Source of the DNA: JBDSRX01 sp039929105
Lineage (GTDB): Bacteria; Patescibacteriota; Dojkabacteria; J137
Assembly (NCBI GenBank): GCA_039929105.1
Contig: JBDSRX010000021.1
Coordinates: 1-7,708 of the forward strand
Length of the DNA: 7,708 nt
Reading direction: 5' to 3'
The notes below the pieces were generated by a model. That model was given only the letters and a program-made list of their open reading frames with translations. It ran no database searches and was not told where the DNA came from. Position numbers and translations under genes: made by a program. Positions 1-4,274 of this stretch are shown here, piece after piece (positions within the stretch are counted from its first letter, which is position 1; each line of letters begins with the position of its first letter).

Positions 1-216
1 ATACATGGAATTTGAATTCGCTATTATCTGTACTTGAATTTTAAAAATCAATTCACTAATTACAAGCGCCTGCGTTATTTCAAGTTCTGGGATTATTTGC
101 TCAATTTGTGCTTGAATACCTAAAAGTGCATCGCTATCTAATTTCTTTATATCTATATTAGATAGAGTTCTGTAAACATCTCCAAAAGAAGAAGTATTTT
201 TTAATCTCTTTAACAT
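1..216 (-). CDS. Hypothetical protein, N-terminal 72 residues (runs off the window)
   Basis: An open frame of 72 codons runs without a stop from an ATG at 216 to the left edge, so the C-terminus lies outside the window. It begins MLKRLKNTSSFGDVYRTLSN. The visible part has a basic N-terminus, then a stretch rich in I, L, Q and E (roughly residues 25-66) that looks amphipathic and helical, possibly coiled coil. I do not recognise the family. The start is supported by a strong promoter at 246-274, whose expected transcript begins about 20-25 nt upstream of this ATG. No Shine-Dalgarno sequence is present, as for nearly all genes here. The gene follows the winged-helix gene on the same strand but has its own promoter. 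That an expressed gene starts here is fairly secure; its function is unknown. Confidence 0.65.
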   Translation of the reverse strand, partial: MLKRLKNTSSFGDVYRTLSNIDIKKLDSDALLGIQAQIEQIIPELEITQALVISELIFKIQVQIIANSNSMY

Positions 217-245
217 TTAAGTCGTATAAAAGTTATTTCGCAACG

Positions 246-274
246 ATTATACGGTTGATGCCATAGTTTGGCAA
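246..274 (-). promoter_or_regulatory. Sigma70-type promoter for the partial gene at 1-216
   Basis: On the minus strand, TTGCCA (269-274) and a perfect TATAAT (246-251) are separated by exactly 17 nt. The -35 matches TTGACA at five of six positions. Transcription should start near 239, giving a leader of about 23 nt. It is the best consensus promoter in the window and lies in the 61-bp gap after the winged-helix gene. Confidence 0.8.
259..273. promoter_or_regulatory. Palindrome overlapping the -35 box (possible operator)
   Basis: TGCCA-N5-TGGCA is a perfect 5-bp inverted repeat with a 5-nt centre. It covers most of the -35 box and part of the spacer of the promoter at 246-274, a position typical of a repressor site. 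It could also fold as a small hairpin at the 3' end of the winged-helix mRNA. The short arms make chance a real alternative. Confidence 0.3.
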
Positions 275-277
275 TAA

Positions 278-874
278 TTACATCTTCACGAATTCATCCG
301 GATTCCCTAGAAGTAAAACAAGATCCTGCATCATTAAATCTAATAGAAGTTGATCTCTTCTTCTCTTTCTCAATGCAAACTCAGATGGCTTAAGTACCAT
401 GTAGTGAATTTCTTTATTAAATTCGTATTGAGCTTTAGTTACAATTTCATCCAATACTTTCAAATCTACATTTCCTACAATTACCATATCAATAATCTGA
501 ACTCCCATAAATATTCCTTTTGTGAATGATGGAGTTAAGAATGCGTATTCAATCTCACCTAATTTCTTTTCGTTATTGATAATCTCTCCTCCTAAACCGT
601 ACGACTTATGGAAAATTGAAATTAATTCACTAATAAATGGATGAGATCCATTTAATTCGAAGTATTTTCTATTTCCTTTTGCTTCAGACCTAATAAGTTT
701 TGTTTCTTCTAATCTTGTTAACTCTCTTCTAACTGCATTTATTTCTTCTTTTAATTCTCTAACAGCACCTCTTAAATGGATCGGCTTATCTGGATTCATT
801 AGAAAGTATGCAAGAGACTTAATTCTAACTTTAGAAATAAATATATGTTCTAGTGTTTTTATAGTTAAACTCAT
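278..874 (-). CDS. Winged-helix DNA-binding protein with degenerate nucleotidyltransferase-like domain
   Basis: The 198-residue product appears to have two parts. Residues about 9-76 resemble an ArsR/MarR-like winged helix: a first helix around RIKSLAYFLMNPDKP, a recognition region around INAVRRELTRLEETKLI, and a wing around SEAKGNRKYFELN. Residues about 108-196 resemble a minimal nucleotidyltransferase fold, with IIDMVIVGNVD standing where family members carry the acidic D-x-D strand, and a C-terminal LLLGNPDEF. The catalytic GS motif and second acidic residue are not apparent (TPSFTKG occupies the GS position), so I infer a binding or regulatory role rather than catalysis. This fusion architecture is, to my knowledge, recurrent in CPR bacteria and archaea. 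The gene has its own promoter at 920-948 overlapping a palindrome, which suggests autoregulation. The target is unknown. No Shine-Dalgarno precedes the ATG. Confidence 0.7.
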   Translation of the reverse strand: MSLTIKTLEHIFISKVRIKSLAYFLMNPDKPIHLRGAVRELKEEINAVRRELTRLEETKLIRSEAKGNRKYFELNGSHPFISELISIFHKSYGLGGEIINNEKKLGEIEYAFLTPSFTKGIFMGVQIIDMVIVGNVDLKVLDEIVTKAQYEFNKEIHYMVLKPSEFALRKRRRDQLLLDLMMQDLVLLLGNPDEFVKM

Positions 875-919
875 TTTGAGAATCGATTAATAGCTAAATA
901 ATTAATTGACGTAATAGAT

Positions 920-948
920 AGTATAATAAATTTGCTCTGTATAGTCTA
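920..948 (-). promoter_or_regulatory. Promoter for the winged-helix gene
   Basis: On the minus strand, TAGACT (943-948) and TATACT (920-925) are separated by 17 nt. The -10 matches five of six consensus positions and the -35 four of six. The predicted start near 913 gives a leader of about 38 nt before the ATG at 874, with no ribosome binding site in it. Confidence 0.5.
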
Positions 949-951
949 TAC
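939..951. promoter_or_regulatory. Palindromic operator candidate GTATAG-T-CTATAC
   Basis: A perfect 13-bp palindrome with one central base contains the entire -35 box of the winged-helix promoter. Binding here would block RNA polymerase, so the simplest inference is autorepression by the adjacent winged-helix product. This is positional inference only. Confidence 0.4.
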
Positions 952-990
952 GTTTTGTATAAGAAGGGAATTTTATAAAAATGAGTGAGA

Positions 991-1027
991 ATAAAAATTG
1001 CTCGTTAGCCAAAAACCAACGAGCAAT
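991..1027 (-). terminator. Rho-independent terminator of the 62-codon gene
   Basis: A perfect 10-bp stem (ATTGCTCGTT at 997-1006 with AACGAGCAAT at 1018-1027) encloses an 11-nt loop. On the minus strand it is followed by TTTTTATT. It begins 27 nt after the stop codon of the gene at 1055-1243, so it ends that transcript. The plus-strand side lacks a T-run, which fixes the direction. Confidence 0.85.
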
Positions 1028-1054
1028 TGAATACATTGTTACTACGATTATTTA

Positions 1055-1243
1055 TTACTCTGCTTGTTCCGAAAGCTCTCGAATTAACTTAGCAATATCT
1101 TCATCTGTCATCTTAGGGTTAGCTTTTCTTAATTCGGAGATTTTTCTAAGTTGTTCCATATAGTTATAGAAAGCAGTTGTCACCATAGCACTATATCCAG
1201 TTCCTGGTGTTTTAGGTTCGTCTAAAAAGTCTAATGTATTCAT
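1055..1243 (-). CDS. Small hypothetical protein, 62 residues
   Basis: The product begins MNTLDFLDEPKTPGTGYSAM. It has a flexible Pro/Gly-containing N-terminal third, then a probable long amphipathic helix (about 17-40). A second helix (about 46-60) starts at the cap-like TDED and carries DIAKLIRELSEQ. It has no signal peptide, membrane segment or cysteines, and I recognise no family. That it is a real gene is supported by flanking signals: an extended -10 promoter 27 nt upstream of the ATG and a strong intrinsic terminator just downstream, which together make a compact monocistronic unit. The antisense frame over the same bases contains the terminator hairpin and is much less protein-like. 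A protein-binding or regulatory adaptor is possible from the helical, charged composition, but nothing specific can be assigned. Confidence 0.65.
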   Translation of the reverse strand: MNTLDFLDEPKTPGTGYSAMVTTAFYNYMEQLRKISELRKANPKMTDEDIAKLIRELSEQAE

Positions 1244-1269
1244 TTATATTTAAAAATAATTAATGTGAA

Positions 1270-1278
1270 ATTATATCA
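1270..1278 (-). promoter_or_regulatory. Extended -10 promoter for the 62-codon gene
   Basis: On the minus strand the sequence TGATATAAT combines a perfect TATAAT (1270-1275) with an upstream TG extension (1277-1278). The hexamer 17 nt further upstream is CACCAT, not a -35 match, as is usual for extended -10 promoters. Transcription should begin near 1263, leaving about 20 nt of leader with no Shine-Dalgarno. Confidence 0.65.
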
Positions 1279-1292
1279 CCTATACCGTTATC

Positions 1293-1308
1293 ATGGTGTG
1301 CTCACCAT
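1293..1308. promoter_or_regulatory. Palindrome ATGGTG-N4-CACCAT at the -35 position
   Basis: A perfect 6-bp inverted repeat with a 4-nt centre occupies the -35 region of the extended -10 promoter at 1270-1278. It is a plausible operator or activator site controlling the 62-codon gene. It is comparatively GC-rich for this region, which makes chance somewhat less likely, but no binding protein can be named. Confidence 0.35.
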
Positions 1309-1327
1309 ATTGCATAACTTATTAAAT

Positions 1328-1364
1328 TCCCCTTTTAAAGGGGGTGGTGCGAAGCATCAGGGGA
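1328..1364. repeat. Left palindromic end of the DUF559 element
   Basis: This end contains two adjacent hairpins. CCCCTTTTAAAGGGG (1329-1343) is self-complementary. TGGTGC-GAA-GCATCA (1345-1359) folds as a 6-bp stem, with one G-T pair, on a GAA loop. An AGGGGAT run then leads directly into the stop codon of the DUF559 gene. For transcripts from the minus strand the first hairpin could act as a weak terminator, though no strong T-run follows. Confidence 0.6.
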
Positions 1365-1365
1365 T

Positions 1366-1713
1366 TTACTCTTCTGTTGCATTTGCGATTGTTTGAACTA
1401 CATATTGAATACTTCTCTTTACTTCTAAATCAGTGAACACTATTACTTTAAGTCCTATTGATTTGAAGTAATTTATCCGCTTCTGATCGTAATCATATTT
1501 ATTCATGTGGCTTATCCCATCAATCTCTATGATTAATTCTTTCGCAGGACAGAAAAAGTCTACAATAAATGCACCAATAGGTTTTTGTTTTAAAAATTGA
1601 TAATTATTTATCTGCCGTCCTTTTAATTTATTCCACAGGAGAATCTCACTTAATGTTGACTTATTTCTTAGTTTCTTGGAATTTAGTTTTAAGTCGTTTC
1701 TATACTTTAGCAT
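1366..1713 (-). CDS. DUF559 family endonuclease-like protein
   Basis: The 115-residue product matches the DUF559 family, which has a Vsr/restriction-endonuclease-like fold, over its full length. An N-terminal helix region LRNKSTLSEILLWNKLKGRQ (15-34) is followed by FLKQKPIGAFIVDFFCP (40-56) and the core strand ELIIEIDGISH (59-69). The C-terminal part is YFKSIGLKVIVFTDLEV (82-98). Candidate catalytic or metal-binding residues are D52, E63 and D65, with H69 and R79 at family-typical places. Length is normal, so the gene looks intact. The biological role of the family is poorly defined; DNA cleavage or nicking is inferred from the fold. It lies inside an element with inverted palindromic ends, follows recA by 107 bp, and is the only gene here with a Shine-Dalgarno-like sequence, all of which suggests acquisition by transfer. 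Confidence 0.9.
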   Translation of the reverse strand: MLKYRNDLKLNSKKLRNKSTLSEILLWNKLKGRQINNYQFLKQKPIGAFIVDFFCPAKELIIEIDGISHMNKYDYDQKRINYFKSIGLKVIVFTDLEVKRSIQYVVQTIANATEE

Positions 1714-1716
1714 AAG

Positions 1717-1760
1717 ACATCCCTCCCCCGACTTCGTCGGGGACTCCCTTCAAAGGGAGA
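1717..1760. repeat. Right palindromic end of the DUF559 element
   Basis: This end mirrors the left one. CCCCGAC-TTC-GTCGGGG (1726-1742) is a perfect 7-bp stem on a 3-nt loop, and CTCCCTT-CA-AAGGGAG (1744-1759) is a perfect 7-bp inverted repeat. Read on the minus strand, the order is palindrome, GAA-loop hairpin, G-run, AT, the same as the left end read on the plus strand. The GAA-loop stems differ in sequence between the two ends but both remain paired, which suggests selection for structure. Confidence 0.6.
1721..1729 (-). promoter_or_regulatory. Shine-Dalgarno-like site for the DUF559 gene
   Basis: The minus strand reads GGGGGAGGG here, containing a perfect GGAGG (1722-1726) 8 nt upstream of the ATG at 1713. 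It is formed by the G-run of the right palindrome. No other start codon in the window has such a site, so it supports this start and sets the gene apart from its neighbours. Confidence 0.55.
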
Positions 1761-1767
1761 ATTAAAT

Positions 1768-1794
1768 GTCACCCCTTGATATGATCGGGGTGAC
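1768..1794 (-). terminator. Hairpin downstream of recA, probable terminator or interspersed palindrome
   Basis: GTCACCCC (1768-1775) and GGGGTGAC (1787-1794) form a perfect 8-bp GC-rich stem with an 11-nt loop, 26 nt after the recA stop. On the minus strand it is followed by ATTTAATTCT, a poor U-tract, so termination may be partial. GC-rich palindromes of this form are also dispersed as repeats in many bacterial genomes, so it may instead be a repetitive element copy next to the DUF559 unit. Confidence 0.5.
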
Positions 1795-1820
1795 AACGAA
1801 TAATCTAGATTAATATTCTT

Positions 1821-2849
1821 TTACATTCCAGAGGCTTTTTTAACTTCTGCCCAAACTTCCTTTAATAACTTTTGATCTTTATTTAAAAGTTCTTTCACAC
1901 CTTCTCTTCCTTGTCCTAAGTTCTCACCGTTTCTTTTAAACCATGCACCTGCTTTTTCAATAACATTGAATTTAAGTGCAGCGTCTAATAAACTAGAAAC
2001 TTTATCAATTCCAACTCCGTGAATAATTTCAAATTCTGCTTCTCTAAATGGAGGTGCAACTTTGTTTTTAACAACTTTTACTCTTGCAACATGTCCAATA
2101 ATAGTTTCGTTCTTTGTAATTTTCTCTTTAGATCTAATATCCATTCTTACAGATGCATAGAACTTTAGAGCATTTCCTCCAGTTGTTGTTTCAGGATTTC
2201 CAAACATAACTCCAATTTTCATTCTTAATTGGTTAATAAAGATAATAGTAGTGTTTGTTTTGCTTGCGATACCTGTAATCTTTCTTAAAGCCTGACTCAT
2301 AAGTCTTGCTTGAAGTCCCATATGGGAATCTCCCATTTCACCATCAATTTCTGCTTTTGGTGTTAATGCAGCAACAGAGTCCACAACAATAATATCCACT
2401 GCTCCAGATCTTAAAAGAGTTTCAAGAATTTCTAAGGCTTGTTCTCCATAATCTGGTTGAGAAACTAAAAGTACATCTGTATTAATTCCAAGCTTTTTTG
2501 CATATTCAGAATCGAAAGCATGTTCAGCATCAATAAAGGCAGCTGTTCCACCAGCCTTTTGAGCTTCTGCAAGAATGCTTAACGCTAAAGTAGTTTTTCC
2601 AGAAGATTCTGGACCATAGATTTCTATAATTCTTCCTCTTGGAACTCCGCCAGTTCCTAAAGCAATATCAAGTGACAAAGCTCCAGTTGGAATTGAGTCA
2701 ATTTTTTTAATCTTGTCTTCTGCTAAAGTCATAATAGATCCCTCTCCGTATGCCTTAGTAATCTGAGCCATTGCCATCTTTAGTGCTTCTGCTTTTGCGC
2801 TTTGTTCTGTTGGTGCTTTGGGAGCATCATCTTTTACTGTTCTTGCCAT
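1821..2849 (-). CDS. recA: RecA recombinase
   Basis: RecA forms a filament on single-stranded DNA in the cytoplasm, drives ATP-dependent homologous pairing and strand exchange, and serves as co-protease in SOS-type responses. The 342-residue product has a variable N-terminal 20 residues. An N-terminal helix follows (about 21-38, ending YGEGSIM), then Walker A GPESSGKTT (79-87) and the FIDAEHA strand with the presumed general base E109. Walker B DIIVVD is at 152-157. Loop 1 lies around EIDGEMGDSHMG (167-178) and loop 2 around MKIGVMFGNPETTTGG (210-225). The C-terminal domain carries GAWFKRNGENLGQGREG (301-317). The long acidic C-terminal tail of E. coli RecA is absent. Two positions differ from the form I know best: F112 in AEHAFD (usually L) and Y134 in QPDYGEQ (usually T). 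No recX follows. A promoter with an overlapping palindrome lies upstream, but no LexA box of the E. coli or Bacillus type is visible. Confidence 0.98.
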   Translation of the reverse strand: MARTVKDDAPKAPTEQSAKAEALKMAMAQITKAYGEGSIMTLAEDKIKKIDSIPTGALSLDIALGTGGVPRGRIIEIYGPESSGKTTLALSILAEAQKAGGTAAFIDAEHAFDSEYAKKLGINTDVLLVSQPDYGEQALEILETLLRSGAVDIIVVDSVAALTPKAEIDGEMGDSHMGLQARLMSQALRKITGIASKTNTTIIFINQLRMKIGVMFGNPETTTGGNALKFYASVRMDIRSKEKITKNETIIGHVARVKVVKNKVAPPFREAEFEIIHGVGIDKVSSLLDAALKFNVIEKAGAWFKRNGENLGQGREGVKELLNKDQKLLKEVWAEVKKASGM

Positions 2850-2877
2850 ATGTTAGCTAAGTTAATAATTATTTAAA

Positions 2878-2893
2878 ATTTCGTTGTTGAAAT
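2878..2893. promoter_or_regulatory. Palindrome at the predicted recA transcription start
   Basis: ATTTC-GTTGTT-GAAAT is a perfect 5-bp inverted repeat with a 6-nt centre. It lies just downstream of the predicted recA -10 box, where a repressor would block initiation. It could be a damage-response operator of a type unlike the known LexA boxes. The arms are short and AT-rich, so chance cannot be excluded. Confidence 0.3.
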
Positions 2894-2901
2894 GTATTCA
2901 T

Positions 2902-2931
2902 ATTTTAATCGATGTGACTACATAAATACAA
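2902..2931 (-). promoter_or_regulatory. Candidate recA promoter
   Basis: On the minus strand TAAAAT (2902-2907, five of six -10 matches) is preceded by TTGTAT (2926-2931, TTG retained) with an 18-nt spacer. Transcription would begin near 2895, about 45 nt before the recA ATG. The -35 is weak. A TATAGT further upstream, close to the end of the preceding gene, is an alternative -10 without a convincing partner. Confidence 0.4.
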
Positions 2932-2978
2932 GGGTTTCACGGAGAAATATACTATAATGGTATTTTAGAAATTGAAGT

Positions 2979-4214
2979 TTAGCGTAAAGCCATCTGAGTG
3001 AATATATACATTACCTTTCTGAATAACCTACTTTCCATCCTTAATCGATAAATGGGATTATAGTATTTTCTTAATAAATTTTTTAAGAAAGGGACTCTTA
3101 GAATCAACATTTCTGGATAATTATGGACATCACTAACTCTAAACTGTTCAGATTCATCAATTTGTGGCTTATTAAATTCATTTAGTCTCAAATTATGCCA
3201 TTTCCCATTCGTGAAATACTCAGAACCTTTAATAGCAGCAAAGAAATCCAATTGTTTGTCTTCACTATAAATGTTATTAAAATCACTTTGAGTAAATTCT
3301 GAATCATATCCAATTCCTTTTTTATAACTAACTACAAAAACTGGTTTTGTAATATTATTTTTCTTAATAAGCTCATGAATGTATTCATTATTTGTTTTCT
3401 TTCCTGGTAAAGAATGATTTTCAAACAATAGGTAATCTTGAAGTTTCTCTAATCTTTTTATATCTGTGCCAAACAATGCTTTGGTATCAAACTTAGGATC
3501 AAAACTATTAGTTCCGAACTCAAAACCACCTCTGTGTACAGCACTAGATAGTTTCTCAATGAATTCGCTAGTGCAATTTACCCTAAAGTTAAAGTATCTA
3601 ACTCCATTCACACCCTGCATTTTTCTAGGAATATGCTTTTGGTATAAGTTGAAATATTTTTTGTCACAGTATTTACATTTACATCCTGCAAAAGTAAAAA
3701 TGCCTTTACCATCAAAATCTGGAATTGGGATTTGTCCCATTTGTATATTATCAACAAAAATTCCATCAAACTTTAAGCCATGCATAGATTCAATCTTAGT
3801 GAGAATGAAATTTACGAATCCAGGATTATTTACACAAACTACTTTTCTACCACGATAATAAGTAATATCTCTTCCATACTCATCTTTACAAAACCAATCT
3901 TTATCTTTAAAATCAGCTGTTACAACATTTGTCCCTTGAACGTATGCATGTATCTTTATACCAGCTTTCTTAAAGTTTTTAAGTTTAGATAATAAGAATT
4001 CGTACTGTTCTTTTTCACTTTCTTCAGAAAATCCCCAAGAATAAGTTGCCCAGAAATCTGTAATTCCAAACTTCTCTTTTAATGTCATTAAGTATTCTAA
4101 ATCGTAACTGGACATTAAACTCTGCTCGTCAATTCCGGGATTGAAGAACTTTAATTTAGTCATTTTAATTGTGTCTGGTCCAGCCCAACAGTAGTATCCT
4201 ATTCGATCTTTCAT
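2979..4214 (-). CDS. Glycoside-hydrolase-like TIM-barrel protein
   Basis: The 411-residue product is read from the ATG at 4214. Features typical of hypothetical glycosyl hydrolase barrels are RIGYYCWAG at the N-terminus (4-12), DFWATYSWGFSE (53-64), IKIHAYVQGTN (86-96), the strand FDGIFVDN (149-156) with D155 as a candidate active-site acid, and FGTNSFD (233-239). LLFENHS (262-268) carries E265, a possible second acid. A Cys cluster CKCKYC (178-183) follows the FDGIFVDN strand, as in some bacterial glycosidase-like barrels, and may bind zinc. There is no signal peptide, so it is probably cytoplasmic. The last 40 residues are strongly basic. The substrate is unknown and catalysis unproven. An in-frame ATG at 4244 would add 10 residues (MGSFCWYTNK), but it lies at the edge of the loop in the tig terminator; the 4214 start fits an extended -10 box ending 6 nt upstream. 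Confidence 0.7.
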   Translation of the reverse strand: MKDRIGYYCWAGPDTIKMTKLKFFNPGIDEQSLMSSYDLEYLMTLKEKFGITDFWATYSWGFSEESEKEQYEFLLSKLKNFKKAGIKIHAYVQGTNVVTADFKDKDWFCKDEYGRDITYYRGRKVVCVNNPGFVNFILTKIESMHGLKFDGIFVDNIQMGQIPIPDFDGKGIFTFAGCKCKYCDKKYFNLYQKHIPRKMQGVNGVRYFNFRVNCTSEFIEKLSSAVHRGGFEFGTNSFDPKFDTKALFGTDIKRLEKLQDYLLFENHSLPGKKTNNEYIHELIKKNNITKPVFVVSYKKGIGYDSEFTQSDFNNIYSEDKQLDFFAAIKGSEYFTNGKWHNLRLNEFNKPQIDESEQFRVSDVHNYPEMLILRVPFLKNLLRKYYNPIYRLRMESRLFRKVMYIFTQMALR

Positions 4215-4220
4215 TTTATT

Positions 4221-4229
4221 AGTATACCA
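4221..4229 (-). promoter_or_regulatory. Extended -10 promoter producing a probably leaderless mRNA
   Basis: The minus strand reads TGGTATACT, a TG-extended -10 with TATACT at 4221-4226. It is followed by AATAAA and then the ATG at 4214. With the usual 6-8 nt from -10 to start, transcription would begin at the first base of the start codon. No -35 match exists because the upstream sequence is the tig terminator. Confidence 0.6.
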
Positions 4230-4232
4230 ACA

Positions 4233-4260
4233 AAAAGATCCCATTTTACTGGGATCTTTT
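4233..4260 (-). terminator. Rho-independent terminator of the acidic protein-tig operon
   Basis: A perfect 11-bp stem pairs AAAAGATCCCA (4233-4243) with TGGGATCTTTT (4250-4260) around a 6-nt loop. It begins 14 nt after the tig stop. The minus-strand 3' side ends CTTTTTG, giving a U-tract. A T-run also follows on the plus strand, so it could work in both directions, but no plus-strand gene leads into it. Confidence 0.85.
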
Positions 4261-4274
4261 AACTTTTTTTCTTA

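Larger units (their letters stand above)
1321..1767. mobile_element. Putative small mobile element: DUF559 gene between inverted two-hairpin palindromes
   Basis: The DUF559 gene fills the interior of a unit whose ends are related in inverted orientation. Both ends, read inward, run from a TTAATT/TAAATT segment through a CCCTTTnAAGGG palindrome and a GAA-loop hairpin to a G-run followed by AT. Immediately outside both ends is the 7-bp direct repeat ATTAAAT (1321-1327 and 1761-1767), which could be a target-site duplication. No transposase is encoded, so movement, if any, would need the DUF559 protein itself or a factor acting in trans. The direct repeat is short and AT-rich and could be coincidental. 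The inverted hairpin architecture is the stronger evidence. Confidence 0.5.

Noticed and set aside
981..1163. Plus-strand ORF of 60 codons preceded by GAAGGGA
   Set aside because: It is antisense to the better supported 62-codon gene, contains that gene's terminator hairpin in its first codons, and its serine/isoleucine-rich translation looks like a reverse-strand shadow. The SD-like string alone is not enough.
1322..1366. Left palindrome as a CRISPR repeat or riboswitch
   Set aside because: There is one copy on each side in inverted orientation with no spacer array, and it lies at the 3' end of its gene, so neither interpretation fits.
278..1713. Toxin-antitoxin or defence system formed by the nucleotidyltransferase-like, 62-residue and DUF559 genes
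   Set aside because: The genes have separate promoters and a terminator between them, the nucleotidyltransferase half lacks catalytic residues, there is no HEPN partner, and DUF559 appears to be an independent insertion.
3466..3992. Two overlapping plus-strand ORFs (3466-3858 and 3780-3992)
   Set aside because: Both lie wholly antisense within the TIM-barrel gene, have no promoter or start signal, and their composition is that of a complementary-strand shadow.
4215..4244. Upstream ATG at 4244 as the start of the TIM-barrel protein
   Set aside because: The codon lies at the edge of the tig terminator loop and upstream of the extended -10 box. The 10 extra residues would be untranslated if transcription starts at 4214.
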